DNA of 64,000 bases from Lepidostoma basale (GCA_022606425.2 JAHDVF020000503.1:62001-126000); one strand, 5' to 3'; positions 43,345-55,231 are shown, counted from the stretch's first letter. Notes: generated by a model not told the origin, from the letters alone. Made by a program: numbers and translations.

Positions 43345-43530
43345 AGCCGTTTGGTGGTCTAGGGGATAGAACGTTTGGCTCCTGATCCAGGGACATGGGT
43401 TCGAGCCTGGACACGACCAGACTCCTTCTTCATAATAATGAGATATTTTCTGCTGACCTTGAAGATTGTAAAAAAATTCTAATGTCATTGATTTAAATCT
43501 TTGGTGTTAGTCTTTAAAAAAAACATCTTT
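43345..43530 (+). mobile_element. sineB, best copy
   Basis: A-box TGGTGGTCTAGGGGATAGAA, then CTCCTGATCCAGG in the anticodon-arm position and B-box GGGTTCGAGCCTGGACAC. The order and spacing are tRNA-like. Body and AT-rich tail follow. Confidence 0.85.
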
Positions 43531-43539
43531 AAAAGGCAA

Positions 43540-43665
43540 GCTGAACATGTCATTTCAATAAAATATAGTAAAAGAAAACATAATAATTAATTAATATGGA
43601 GTTTTATAACATTATACTTAGGAAACATAAAAATAACTTTGTATAATCCGCTAATTATTAAAAGA
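43540..43665 (+). mobile_element. hpC partial unit
   Basis: AAAGGCAAGCTGAACATGTC ATTTCAATAAAATATAG, then ATTAATATGGAGTTTTATAA. Confidence 0.65.
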
Positions 43666-43705
43666 ATATTAAAAAACACGACATGGTTCTGAGGATAATC
43701 TTCAA

Positions 43706-43794
43706 TATGTGTCAGGATAGAGTAGTGTGGCGGTCCATTCTCTCTACCCACCCCTGGGGAGAAATAGCGTGCTAGTTTGTTGTTTGTTGTGTTG
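43706..43794 (+). mobile_element. lineA 3' end, GTTTGTT tail variant
   Basis: TGTGTCAGGATAGAGTAGTG TGGCGGTCC to TAGCGTGCTAGTTTGTTGTT TGTTG. Belongs with the GTT-tailed subfamily. Confidence 0.8.
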
Positions 43795-44078
43795 ATTCTC
43801 TCTTGTATTTATTTTGCAGAAATGTGTGTCACCAAGTTTGTGGAATATCGTCACCTTTATTGCGCGGCTATCAAGGGTGGCTTCTACAGTAATTTCATAT
43901 CGATTCAACCGCCGAGAGCGACGAAAGCTCCCGCCGCATTCTGATGTCACCATTAACCAGTAGAATTTTACGGCTTTCACGGTGGCCATTTGCAAAATAA
44001 AATATTATCTTTGTGGCCATACCAATCCTGGTCCCTGTATTCACCACCGATAATCATCTGGTTTATAATAATAAAAGT
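43795..44078. other. Spacer, moderate GC
   Basis: 43840-44000 has a minus-strand 83-codon frame without support; nothing recognised. Confidence 0.4.
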
Positions 44079-44260
44079 GTACGTTAACGATGTAAACGGA
44101 GCTAGAAATAGAGAAAGTCGGAGGAAAACGTGTCACGATTGATCGTGACACGTTTTTTTATTTGAATAAAAAAAATGTTGAATGTCGCCACTACGAAGAA
44201 TGTGCGGAAAAATAATGTATGATAGAATATCTAAATGTCACATAAATTAAATAAACACAA
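44079..44260. mobile_element. lineA pieces in scrambled, partly inverted order
   Basis: GTGTACGTTAACGATGTAAA ... GGAGGAAAACG is plus-sense lineA. At 44125-44156 the segment AAAACGTGTCACGAT is immediately inverted (15-bp perfect arms, TG loop). Then AATGTTGAATGTCGCCA and ACGAAGAATGTGCGGAAAAA follow out of order. Confidence 0.75.
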
Positions 44261-44518
44261 AAGTCCGGATCGTCCATGTCAACATGTGCAACATCGGAAA
44301 AACATTATGTGCTAAATTTAAACAACGGTGGATTCGTGGAACATAAATTAAATGGATAAATGTGCACCATCAAAAAATAACATTTTGTATTAAATTATTT
44401 TTATTTTGTTATTTTATTTTATATCATTGTATTTTATAATATTTGTTTTAGATTTATTTTGTGGATGTTGGAAGATCGAAGTGTGCGCGGGAGATGCCTA
44501 TTGGTGGCGATGAGGTTC
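44261..44518. other. AT-rich spacer
   Basis: Nothing recognised. Confidence 0.45.
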
Positions 44519-44654
44519 GCAACCCATCACACCGCGTCTCCCGCGGGGCGAAAAGAGAAGGATGGAGTGCCGCATCGGTTAAAGTGTGACAGTCCATTCT
44601 TTCTGCCTACCCTTTCGGGGAGACGGCGTGATGGTTAGTTAGTTAGTTAGTTAG
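44519..44654. mobile_element. Two lineA 3' ends, head to head
   Basis: 44519-44575 is a minus-sense end (AACCCATCACACCGCGTCTC) and 44581-44654 a plus-sense end (CAGTCCATTCTTTCTGCCTA ... GACGGCGTGATGGTTAGTTA). They meet internally, leaving tails outward. Confidence 0.78.
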
Positions 44655-45028
44655 AATATCTAATGATGAAGTAAGAAAGGATGGTAAAGCGGATGAATGT
44701 GTGATAAATTAAATTAATAAAGGGTCACTATGATGGTTTGGACACATGAAACGAATGGATGAGCGAAGAATGGTTAAAAGATATATACAAGTAGTGTGAA
44801 TGGACAAAGAAGCTGAGGAAGGCCAAGGAACACATGGCATGACCAAATTAATCAATTACTGAAAGGCGGTCATGTTCGAAGTAGGAACAATTGCCGAGCG
44901 TGCATATATAACGATGTGTGAATGTAGAAGAGTCACGAGAATTATGTCAGGATAGAACAATGTGGTGAACCATCCTCTCTGTCTATCCCTCCGGGGAAAC
45001 GGCGCGATGGTTAGTTAGTTAGTTAGTG
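44655..45028 (+). mobile_element. lineA 3' end, decayed
   Basis: Begins AATATCTAATGATGAAGTAA directly after the GTTA tail of the previous copy. Contains GATGGTTTGGACACATGAAA and ends GGCGCGATGGTTAGTTAGTT. Confidence 0.8.
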
Positions 45029-45523
45029 TATCAATTAGAACCAACTCTTATGTATGGAAGTGAAGCTTGGAGCTGGCAAAAAAGAATGAAAGTATGATAA
45101 ATGCCGTAAAAATGAGATCACTGAGAAGAATGATCAGGAAAATGAAAAATGATAAAATACTGAACGACGAAATAAGGAAGAAATGTAAGGCAGATGATTG
45201 CATCATAAAAAAATTAAAAAAAGATCCCTGAGATATTTTGGACGTATGGAACAAATGGACGAGATAAGAATGATTAAAATGTTGTATACAAGCAGTGAAG
45301 TGGAAAGAGAAGCTGTGGTAGACCAAGGAAAGTGAAAGGCATGACTTAATTAATCAAATACTCATACTAAAAGGCGGCCACATTCGGAAAAATCGACGAG
45401 CGTACTTGTTACACGTATGATTGTAGAGAAAGTTAGAAAGGTATGTTAGAACAGAGCAGTATGGTGGTTCATCCTCTCTGCCTACCCTTCATGGGAAACG
45501 GTGTTATAGTTAGTTAGTAAGTT
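45029..45523 (+). mobile_element. lineA 3' end, decayed, tandem to the previous copy
   Basis: GAACCAACTCTTATGTATGG AAGTGAAGCTTGGAGCTGGC to GGTGTTATAGTTAGTTAGTA. Inserted at or next to the GTTA tail of the preceding copy. Closest to the 12.7- and 46.1-kb copies (GAGCTGGCAAAA). Confidence 0.82.
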
Positions 45524-46070
45524 CATATTACAAAGCGTGTGTAAATATATTTGAGAGGATTCCTAGGAAAAGCAAGGTCACACTATCGTAGAAAAGGACA
45601 TAGATCCTTAATGAAGCAGAAAAGGCATCAAAAATATTTATAAAGCCTTCAGACGAAAGGGTGTACGTTTCAGCACTCGAATTAAGTACCTGTCTGCGAG
45701 TAATTACCCACTTTAGTTTAGGGTTTCAGGTGGGGACCTACTCCGTTCACTTTCACAAGGGTAGGTTAATATGCTAGTGGAATAAGTGGAAGGGTGAAGC
45801 GAAAAGACACGGGAAAATGTTATAGAAACTGGAGTATCTTTTATGAGTTTTGCACAAAAAAGTAATAAGGAGCTTTTCAGCTCTATACAGAAATTGCTTC
45901 GGTGATCAAAATATTTATACAAAGGCAGATTTCGAAGCAGAGTACAGCGTAGAGATGAAGTCGCAGAGAGAAGTTTTAAGAAGTGAATAATTGCGTTATA
46001 ACCAATGGATTTCAAACATTTATTCAAATACAAATTCTTCACACTATATAAAATCGAATAAAGATGAAAT
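45524..46070. other. Spacer, no feature called
   Basis: A 109-codon minus-strand frame (45713-46042) has no motif, start context or splice support. Confidence 0.4.
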
Positions 46071-46438
46071 AAAGTTCTAGTGCCAAATCTTATGTATAAA
46101 AGTAAAGCTTGGAGCTGGCAAAAAAACTATGTGAGTATGATAAATGTCGTAGAAATGAGATCACTGAGAAAAATGTGCGGGAAAACGATATATGATAGAA
46201 TAACGAACGATGAAATAAGGAAGAAATGTGAGGCAGATGATTGTATCACAAGTAAAATTAAAAAAGGATCCCTGAGATGATTTGGACATATGGAACGAAT
46301 GAACGAAAGAAGAATGGTTTAAATATTGTATACGAGTAGTGTGAGTGGAAAGAGAACTCGTGGAAGACCTAGGAAAACATGGCATAAACCAAATTAATCA
46401 AATACTGAAAAGCGGCCACATTCAAAGTCGGAAAAATC
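46071..46438 (+). mobile_element. lineA, truncated at both ends
   Basis: VPNLMYKSKAWSWQK, MRSLRKMCGKTIYDRITNDE, then frameshifted GRPRKTW equivalent. Breaks off at GTCGGAAAAATC without the 3' tail. Confidence 0.82.
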
Positions 46439-46899
46439 TTTTTTTTCAAGCGACGTTTTCCATTGGTTTATTATTCCATATAAAAGCTTCATTTATTACA
46501 TTTTCTCATTTCCAAATTCTTCGTAACGTTAAGACGTGTTAGAGGAAGAAATATAAAACAGAAAAAAATTCGAATGCTTTACCGGAGAGTTTGTATTAAA
46601 TAAAAATAAATACGGCTGCTGGAGAAGTGTGAGCTGCCAGAATGAAGATGCATGGCTCTCTATCTCTTCCGGTTTCCTGTCTACCTCTAACCTCACTTTC
46701 TTTCCTAGAAAATACATTATTCTCGAACGTATTTATTTTTACCTTCGTAAATAAGATTTATTATCAGAGCGTAACTTTGGATTTAACAATATCAACAGAT
46801 TTCGCCAAACACAAAAACTTTTTATATGCGCTAAACATTTGAACACAAATACGAATAAAATGTTTTAATAAAATAATACGTCGCCAATGAAATATCTCC
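46439..46899. other. Spacer
   Basis: Nothing recognised. Confidence 0.45.
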
Positions 46900-47190
46900 T
46901 GAATAATTAATCCGAATAAAAACATTTGTTTTCTAGAAATTTTATTATATTTGATGGAAATAACATTTGATAATGCCTTAACAAGGCGAAACTATTTCGT
47001 ATTAATTATTTATTATGGAGTTTAACATTAATATTAAATAATAAAACACTTTGTATTTAACCATTGCATGGTTATTATAATTGATGCTAACTAGTTTCTC
47101 TTGGACCCAAGCGCACCAGAGTTTTATAATGTAATAACTAATGGTTAAATACGAAGTGTTTTATTATTAAATATTTATAAATTTAAAAAG
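46900..47190. mobile_element. hpC foldback
   Basis: An inverted unit (TTTTCTAGAAATTTTATTAT ATTTGATGG) is followed by ATTTGATAATGCCTTAACAA GGCGAAACTATTTCG. Flanked by AATACGAAGTGTTTTATTAT and its inverse (47039-47160). Confidence 0.72.
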
Positions 47191-47194
47191 TCTA

Positions 47195-47760
47195 ATAACT
47201 AATTGATTGAATTAAATATTCGCCTCTTAGCATCAAACAGATCTTTTCATGGGTGTAAGAAGCTTCTGGGCTCTAAGTTACTCAGCAGGAATACCAAACT
47301 TTTAATATATAAGACTATCATAAGACCGGTAGTCACCTACGGCTGTGAGACATGGTCTCTAACGCAGAGAGAGGAAGGCAGGCTGCCAGTTTTTGAAAGG
47401 AAAATACTGAAAAAAAAATTTTGGACCCACGCTGGAGGATGGGACTTACAGAATAAAAAGAAACCTTGAACTTGAAGAACTAATTAACCAGGAAACAGTA
47501 TTGAGATTCTGTAAGTCTCAACGCCCACGGTGGGCTGGCCATGTGGAAAGAATGCCAGAGGGTAGAACACCACAAATTATATCCAGATGGGTGCCCCGCG
47601 AAAAAAGACAAAGAGGCAGACCGAGGAAAAGATGGGCGGATAGCGTGGAACAAGATTGGGAGAAAATGGAAGGAGCTGGGGAATGGAGAGAGATGGCCAG
47701 AGACAGAAGTCAGTGGAGGACCGTTGTGGAGGAGGCCAAGTCCCACACCGGGATGTAGCG
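47195..47760 (+). mobile_element. LINE C-terminus, two adjoining frames
   Basis: LLASNRSFHGCKKLLGSKLL, IRPVVTYGCETWSLTQREEG and ERKILKKKFW in one frame. After a frame break come RPRWAGHVERMPEGRTPQII, RGRPRKRWADSVEQDWEKME and EEAKSHTGM with stop. Moderately recent, with one frameshift and an internal gap. Confidence 0.87.
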
Positions 47761-48715
47761 CCGAGAAATGAACCACTAATTGATTGCTTGATATGAAAAT
47801 TTAAACAATATATTAATTTGTGTTTTATAAAGATAATTTAAATAGATTTTCTCCTAAACATTAATTAAAAGTTACTTTTCATTAGAATCGGTTTTTGACT
47901 GAAATGCTACCTTAATGAAAACGGTTGTTGATACTATATAATTGCTTTAAAAAAGAAAAATATTACAAAAAAAAACATTTGAAACAGGTCAAATGTAATC
48001 CGAATTGACCGCCACGTTCTTTTTTGAACATAAAGTGGTAAAGTAAACAGAATGAACACAATTACAAAACAGAAAGCAGGATTTGACGGCCGTAAACAGA
48101 ATCTGTTGTTCTTTCAACCGCGTAATAACGTGGAACTGTTGTTGATTCCCTCACTAAAATGGCAGCGAATTGTGAAACTTTGCCCGCCAGGCTGCGGGTT
48201 CACAATGAAAAGTTGGACCACCACTGATTTTAAGGTTACCTGTAACTCCCGCACATTCTTCTCTTTTTTTAAATAACGTACCCCATTTTCCCAGAATTTC
48301 CCGCTCGCTATCCAAATTTACCTCTTTCTACCCAAATGTATAACATTCTCCCTGAATATATCACACTCCATCGATTCCTTATTACAGGAATTACAATTCT
48401 GAAGCTTTTATCACTACATATCCTTCTACTTTTATATTCAAGTAAAATCATTTATCATTTAACAAACTCACCCCTGTCTGTGAAAGATACGATTGATAAC
48501 TATACATTCGAGCAGCATACGTGAACACGACTGTATAGGAATTCTTGTGATTAGTTAAATATATAAACTTAGGCTTCGCTTTAGTGCTTCGCCTCATACG
48601 CAGAGCTGAAGAGGGCTGCGGAGGATCGAACGGAGTGGAGAACGAGATGCAAATCTTCTCTGGTATCAATCCCCAGGATTGATACCAGAGAAGAAGATAT
48701 ATTTCAAAAAGACTT
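47761..48715. other. AT-rich spacer
   Basis: An imperfect palindrome (TCTTCTCTGGTATCAATCCC CAGGATTGATACCAGAGAAG) sits at 48653-48692. Otherwise nothing. Confidence 0.5.
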
Positions 48716-48997
48716 CATCATCATCATCATCAGCCGTCTGTCATCCGCTGCTGAATGTAGGCCTCTCCCAAAGCACGCCACCGCCCCCTACCCATTGCCG
48801 CTCCCATCCATCCATGTCCAGCAATCCTCTTCAGATCGTCGGTCCATCGGGCAGGGGGACGTCCAACTCCGTGGAATCCTGTACGCGGTCTCCACTCTAG
48901 AACCCGTCTCCCCCATCGGCCGTCAGTTCTCCGACAGATATGGCCAGCCCATCGCCACTTCAGCCCGCCCATCCTTAGAGCTACCTCAGTCACCATG
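48716..48997 (-). mobile_element. lineC 3' end with GAT tail
   Basis: The minus-strand frame is open for 88 codons: MVTEVALRMGGLKWRWAGHI, RRVLEWRPRTGFHGVGRPPA, RWTDDLKRIAGHGWMGA and EAYIQQRMTDG, followed by a GAT repeat tail. A standard lepidopteran RTE-like C-terminus. Confidence 0.9.
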
Positions 48998-49099
48998 TTG
49001 ACGAATAAATTCGTTTATAAATCTGTCCCTCAAGATTATTCCAAGCATGGTTTTTATATGGTCTTCAATAAACATAAATTACATATGAATATTAATGAA

Positions 49100-49220
49100 A
49101 ACGTCAGTTTTTCAGAGTATTTTTTATTGAAGTATTATCAAATGTTTAAAAACATACTACAGGAAGGCGAAACATTTCTCTCCAATAAAACTTATATAAA
49201 ACGAATGTTTTAATAAACAA
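49100..49220 (+). mobile_element. hpC decayed unit
   Basis: AACGTCAGTTTTTCAGAGTA, AGTATTATCAAATGTTTAAA and GGAAGGCGAAACATTTCTCT; partial foldback. Confidence 0.6.
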
Positions 49221-49225
49221 ATACA

Positions 49226-49519
49226 CGTGACAAACGATATGACGAGAGAAAAAAAATCGGTCACTGACATCATCCACATTGAAGCAACTTCGAAATGGGA
49301 ATACACATAAGTATAGACGAAAAATTGACAAAAATTCTGTAGATTTGGAAATTATGGACTGCAAAGAGATGTGCAGGGTGACCGCAATTACGGTGGAAGG
49401 ATGACCTAAACCTGTATGCAGTCTGCAAGAGCTGCGACGTGGAAGCAAATGAAGGAGGCCTTTGACCAGGAGTGGACGAGAATACGCTATAGAATAAGAA
49501 GAATGAGAAGAAATAAGAA
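49226..49519 (+). mobile_element. lineB 3' end, decayed
   Basis: GATATGACGAGAGAAAAAAA ATCGGTCACTGACATCATCC, GCAGGGTGACCGCAATTACG and GCCTTTGACCAGGAGTGGAC, ending in AAGAAGAATGAGAAGAAATA. Confidence 0.8.
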
Positions 49520-49989
49520 GAGTGATCACTCTGACAATAGAAACATAGTGGCAGTAAAAAAATGATCGGTGGTTATAAAAATGTATAAAACAAAGTGTAC
49601 TTTAAAAAACGAGATGAGATCTCTCCGCTGCAAAAGGTGAACTAGAAAGCCACTATAAAGAGTGTTGACTCTGATCGTTCCAACGGTGTCTGAAATACAT
49701 TAGCAAGCAACACAGCCGTAAAAATGGTAATTCCAGTCCGAAAATACTGGGGAAGGATCCAGGCGGGATATGTGTGATCATAATGGGCGAACTAATGGCC
49801 CAATAAATTCTGATATCGCTCATTGTTGAAGCCCTCGGAACACCGCGCCATATTTTGAATTTATTAGAAAGAATTAAAGGTGGGTACTTTCAGTAGGCGC
49901 ACGTGCGCCGGCTTAACTGGAAATCCATATCGTTCGTATCATTTGATACGTTAAAGCTTACAGGACTGTTATGAGGTCCATCATGTTGA
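49520..49989. other. Spacer
   Basis: Nothing recognised; moderate GC in 49680-49960. Confidence 0.4.
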
Positions 49990-50180
49990 CCGTAAATAAT
50001 CATACGAATGTTAGATACTCTAGGAAGGCAGAGATAGCGCCTAATGGATAATGTGCTGGCTAATCTGGCTAGGTTGGACGGAGCGGACTGCTAAGATAGG
50101 TTCGAGGAACTTGGAAGAAGATCATCAAGGAGGCTAAAACTCTTCGAGAGTTGTATGGCCATAGGAAGTAAGCCGTAAGT
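49990..50180 (+). mobile_element. LINE fragment related to 42.3 kb
   Basis: Shares the block for GRP...CLMDNVLANLARL (CTAGGAAGGCAGAGATAGCG, AATGTGCTGGCTAATCTGGC) and continues GAACTTGGAAGAAG. Confidence 0.6.
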
Positions 50181-50261
50181 TCTTTATAAAATTTAACTTG
50201 GAATATTCAAGGTTTAAAATGAAATAGTTTAATTACATTTTATTTTATGTATCGCTTTGCT

Positions 50262-50800
50262 AGTGCTATAAGACTTGTGTGCGACCTATCATGACATATG
50301 GGATCGAGTGCAGGGCGGACACCACAATCACAAAAAACGCGCTCAGAGTGTCAGAGATGAAGACGCTCAGAAATATATCTGGCGAGACACTGCAAGAGAG
50401 GATAAGGAATACATGGATAAGGGAGATATGCGAGGTCGAGGATGTCGTTAGGTGGGGAAGGCAAAGGAGAAGATACTGGTATGCACACGTGAGGAGAATG
50501 GATCCGTCCAGACTCCCCTTCATTGTGTTGCACGGCCAGCCCCAAGGTAGAAAACCTCGGGGTAGACCACCAAATAGTTGGATCGATAGCTGGGAGTCGA
50601 CCTTGCATGACAACAGCAAGACTTCCGGTAAGTCCGACTCCCTGGCGTCCTAGAGTGGTTCTTGTGATATCGCGAGTCGTGGGCAATGTGATCACTGACC
50701 TGATCATCAGAGTTATAGCAGACAAAGAGAAGGCGTATGGCGTATCTTCGGCGTCGCAAAACCGAGACCCATCAGCTAACGGAAGGTAACCCGAACATAA
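50262..50800 (+). mobile_element. lineE 3' region
   Basis: Open frame 50269-50653: RPIMTYGIECRADT, SEMKTLRNISGETLQERIRN, RWGRQRRRYWYAHVRRMDPS and RKPRGRPPNSWIDSWES. Longest lineE piece; no clear tail. Confidence 0.82.
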
Positions 50801-50946
50801 AATCTCGAGACAACGCAACGGGAAACCACACTTGTAATACTTCCCAGGTAATCATTGCTTTGAGAAAGTATTCGGCACAGTAATTGTCAACGTTGGGGGG
50901 ATCTGACACGGCACTATTAGAAGAATAAGGATAGTTACATATCTTC

Positions 50947-51275
50947 TTCTTCTTATTGTAGATCTGCAGATATAAACTTTCTTCCTGTGATGAAGAAGAC
51001 TAGCCTTTTCTCCATCTCTTTGGTGGTCGTCCTGATGGTCAAAGGCCCTCTGGAGTCTCGTGCATCACGATCTTAGGAATTCTCGCTGGATCCACTGTCT
51101 CGATGCGATACCTCCAGAATCGCCTTCTCTGCCTACTCAGAAATTACGCAGATTCAGCCAATTTTTCATCATTGGGTACCATGTCTCTAAGGGTTTTCCC
51201 CACGATAGGTCGCAATGTTCTCATTTCTGCTACTCTAAGGAAGTTTTTATAATTGCGTATGCACATCAATAATAA
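50947..51275 (-). mobile_element. lineE 3' end with GAA tail
   Basis: CTTCTTCTTCTTATTGTAGA TC at the left, then the blocks CTGGAGTCTCGTGCATCACG and GTCTCTAAGGGTTTTCCCC shared with 39.84-40.2 kb. Confidence 0.78.
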
Positions 51276-51753
51276 ATATCACGATAGTCAGCACCATGTG
51301 AGTAGGCAATCTACTTATGGTATTAAAGTTTCCTTGTAAGATTGCCCGTGGCAGGGATGTGAAATTCAGCACCCATCCTTTACAAGTCGCAAAAAGTATA
51401 TTTTTTTGGTTAAGCCTCGGTGGAAAGATCCAACGAAAAAGTGTACACGTTTCTTACAAGGCAGGGCGTATTATGCGGGAGATGTATTGATAGAAAACAT
51501 GAAAATTAATCCCTCGGAGCGAAGACGAAAATATTAAATAGAAAGAAGGAAGATAATCTTTTTTCAGCGAAAACCATAATCGTGTATTTTCCGTAAGGAA
51601 CTTACGGTCTTTCCAAACCACGGAATTACGCCTAAAATGGGAGAGTTTTTTCTACCGAATGTAAGAGGTATGCTACAACACACAGCATGTTTCTACCCTT
51701 CACGTCTTTAAGCGACGCATTAATTTTAATCAATTTTGCGCAAACAAGATCCA
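51276..51753. other. Spacer
   Basis: Nothing recognised. Confidence 0.45.
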
Positions 51754-51916
51754 GTAGGCCATGTGAGGTTTCTTAGAAAACGATGTGCGTGCATGACACG
51801 ATGTATAAATGTTGGGGAATCGAGAGAAGTATATCAGGAAAGAACAGTGTGGCGGTCCATTCTTTTTGAATACCCCTTCGGGGAGACGGCATGATGGTAA
51901 ATCAGTTAATTAGTTT
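51754..51916 (+). mobile_element. lineA 3' end, short
   Basis: GGCCATGTGAGGTTTCTTAG ... CCTTCGGGGAGACGGCATGA TGGTAAATCAGTTAATTAG; eroded tail. Confidence 0.82.
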
Positions 51917-51944
51917 AGATTCTGTATTTTATATGGAAAAATAA

Positions 51945-52110
51945 CATTATTACTGTTAAAAATTATAACACTGTTATAAAATTACAATTTATTTTTATTC
52001 ACTGAGAATGTCGTGACAGCTGTTTCGCCAACCAATGTTGACATCATCAGGTGTTATATATTATTATATTGAAGTATCATAGTGTTTCGGCCAAAACAAG
52101 GGAAAAAATA
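51945..52110 (-). mobile_element. hpA element, single unit
   Basis: Minus-strand unit 52015-52050: CTGATGATGTCAACATTGGT TGGCGAAACAGCTGTC. Terminus GTTTCGGCCAAAACAAGGG at the right. Confidence 0.75.
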
Positions 52111-52139
52111 ACATTTATTTTCTCGAAAGGTGTTATAAA

Positions 52140-52262
52140 AACAGTTATAGTTTATGGAATCTATGTATTTGAGTACAGGTAAAACACTTGGATCGCGTGA
52201 TAGATGGTTCTACTTTAGGAAGACAAGATACTCTCTCAAGTCAAGAGTCATGTTTGTGCTCC
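52140..52262 (-). mobile_element. lineF fragment
   Basis: GATAGATGGTTCTACTTTAG GAAGACAAGATACTCTCTC matches inverted lineF. Confidence 0.6.
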
Positions 52263-52610
52263 ATATTAGGAGAAACAAGCACATGCTCATAGATAGTACG
52301 GTTTGAATTTACAAAACCTGTGTCAGGCCCAATATGACATATGCCATAGAAACTAAACCTGAAACAGCTAAGACCAAAAGTCTTCTACGAACGGCTGAGA
52401 TAAAATTACTGCGAATTAAAGCAGAGATAACTTTTGGGGACAGGGTTAGAGACCTGTCAGATTGGAAGACGTCGTAATATGCAGCAGGAAAGAACGGTAG
52501 TACTGAAGAGACCATGTGGATAGACCGCCGAAAAGATGGAAAGATAGCTGGTGTTGCTCTTTTCACGAGGATGACCTCCGTCTAAGAACAGATCAATGAT
52601 CTTGAATAAG
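52263..52610 (+). mobile_element. lineE-like C-terminal fragment
   Basis: TCVRPNMTYAIETKPETAKT KSLLRTAEIKLLRIKAE then stops; LINE post-RT region. Confidence 0.75.
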
Positions 52611-52819
52611 ATAAAGTGAAGAATATTTTGTTCAATGCGTTACCCATTACTTATCTTATTCCACTTAAGAGAATAATAACAATAGATTTCTGTTTACAGA
52701 GGATATCATGTATTAAAACTTATCGTTTTAGCGTTGAATAGAACATTCATTAATTCATTATATGATAATGGTGAGGATAGCCAAATTAACGATAGGCTGC
52801 ATACTTCGAAAGAAATATA
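52611..52819. other. AT-rich spacer
   Basis: Nothing recognised. Confidence 0.45.
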
Positions 52820-53117
52820 TAACTAACTAATTAATCATCACGCCGTATCCCCGGAGGGGTAGGCAGAAAGGATGGACCGTCACACTGTTCTGTCCTAACA
52901 TATTTCTCTCAATTACTCTACATTCATACATCGTGTTGAGCACGAAAGTCGATTTCTCCGGCTCCTTACGTGACCGACATTTAATATTTGATTGATTTGA
53001 TCGTGCCATGTTATCATCGGTTTTCCTCTATTTATACCTCCGTTCATGTACGTTTACATATGTCTTCTTCACCATTCTATGTTCATTCATTCTTTCCATG
53101 TATTCAAATCATCTTAA
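52820..53117 (-). mobile_element. lineA 3' end
   Basis: AACTAACTAATTAATCATCA CGCCGTATCCCC at the left. The minus strand runs to the RWFGHME region. Stops present. An imperfect direct repeat AAAGAARTAT flanks it. Confidence 0.85.
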
Positions 53118-53199
53118 AGAAGTATGTTGTTATTTTTAAAGAAGTATGTTGTAAAGTCAAAAAGATTTTTGGTATAATAATACACTTGTAAACTTTGTA

Positions 53200-53375
53200 C
53201 AAACTTTTCTAGAAGTTTTATTATATATTATGGGAATGATATGTTTCGCCCTTCTAAGGCATTATCAAATATGTCATTTCCATAAAATATAATAAAACAT
53301 CTATAAAACTGACGTTTTCATTCGTTTTAAATACATAAAATAGAGTTTTACATCTTTGTTCAAGAAATAATAAAT
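53200..53375. mobile_element. hpC foldback
   Basis: The left half is an inverted unit (CTAGAAGTTTTATTATATAT, CGCCCTTCTAAGGCATTATC AAA); the right half is forward (ATGTCATTTCCATAAAATAT AATAAAACATC). Confidence 0.75.
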
Positions 53376-55231
53376 TACCGTTCGTGGATACGCATCTAAG
53401 TATTATAATACATGTTGACAATGATGAGTATTTGAGAAATACATACTACAATATATAACTAGGTGATACGAAGTAGATCCCAGCAGACACGAAGAGGATA
53501 GTAAATAAAATGATCGTGAAATGTGACAGAAGATTTAATCGCTTAATATTTCGCAGCCTGTACATGTGTTTGGGCGCCATGTTTGTTAAAAAGGAAAATA
53601 TAATAAAGAAGTCCCCTGTTAGCGACGTCTCCCGTGGAAAAGGCGCTCAGAAAATAATGCGAGCGAGAGCCGGCACACTTTTCATCGTGGAATATAAACT
53701 GAAATACTTTTTTCCGCGTAAAAAGCCGACATAAAACATCTATCTAAAAACGGCATAAAAATATTTCACAAAGGCGGGTACGGCCGACCTCACGGATAAA
53801 CCGAAGCCGGGCTATAAATCTAAGAAGTCTATAAAATACCCTGATCTATCACGGAGGGACCCGCGCGAACTTGTGATATTAGACAATTCACACTTACACA
53901 TCCCGTAGAAAACATAACCGCATTGATTCCAGCCAAATCATGATTTAAGACACGCACGGGAAATCATTCTCGTCCATTAAGTCGGTTTCCCGCAAATTCT
54001 GAATTACAGACATCTGTTTTACCATGGCACAAAAATACTTTTATATATCATCCAAAGATGACAGCATAAATTTTCTAATCTCAGATCTTTAGGTCATCTT
54101 TTATCACAATGACAAAGGCGTTTTATGCGGCGAAAAAACATAGTTCACAAGTTCGTATAGATTTTAGCAAAAATATGGATAAAACAGAAATGAAATGACA
54201 TTTAATAAACGTGTATTGTCATAAGTACAAACATGTATTACCTGTACTCCCTATTAATTTATTTTAACTTTAACGAATGAAAGATTATAGGGATAATTAT
54301 CATGTGAATGGCAAGGTAAATACAGAAAAACTGGTAGGATAATGGTAAAAAGATTGTGTGACTAACGTATAAACGTAACGTAGGGTTTCCTCGTGTTGAA
54401 TTTATGTAATCTGATTATTATACGTCACTAATCAGTATTTTCTTTTAGATTAGTTAAGATCGTACGTAAGTAAGAAAGAGTACTTCGGTTATTAGAAAAA
54501 CGTAGATCGTGGGACGCGAGCGAGTCTTCGTTGGTGGATCGAAATACATTTAGGTAAGTGGAGTAAAGTTACGATATATACATGCACGTATATTAAGAAT
54601 ATAATGAAATAACAAGGCAATATCTTTTTTATATTGTAAATTTTAGTACCGAGTTAATACATACAATTTCCGCTGTTTTGGTTCGTTTTTTAGTAATAAT
54701 TCTTGCCTCACCGGTAGTTTACTATGTGAAACATAGATAATTTATTAGCTTCACCATATCAGTACCTACTTGAGAGCCATAAAGAGATTTTTTGGCCGAA
54801 ATAAGTTATGATGGTCATGTGAGATTTTTATTATTCCGTCCAGGGCAATTGTCTGTCCAAACAAGTATTTTACTAAACTATGTACTATTAAATACTGTGT
54901 GCTGGATATACTATTATAAATACTGGAGACTGGGGAAGAAGTCAAAGAACAGTACACAGTTCTAATGATAACATACACAAATTACAGTTTAAAAGTTTAT
55001 ATTGTCGTTACGTGTTTACTTTATTTATTTACTTAAAATAATAATCATGTACATAAACACACATATTCTAATAAAAACGTTAATAATTAAAAATAATAAT
55101 CTATGAACATAAATGTTATAAGATTACAATTTGGTAACAAATTTATAATACTCAATTCTATTTTAAATCTATCAATAAGTTTTCATTTTTGAATTCCTCT
55201 GCGTCAGCGATATCATATCTCTTTTTCTTAT
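53376..55231. other. Long repeat-poor stretch
   Basis: 53480-54020 is moderately GC-rich with a 74-codon plus-strand frame (53510-53734), not credible as a gene without splice support. The rest is AT-rich with no repeat similarity. It is the longest stretch in the right half without recognised transposon sequence. Confidence 0.4.

Noticed and set aside
43345..43420. Functional tRNA gene
   Set aside because: A- and B-boxes are present but no acceptor-stem pairing could be made, and the same head is repeated with a SINE body.
53510..53734. 74-codon basic protein
   Set aside because: No splice, start or homology support.
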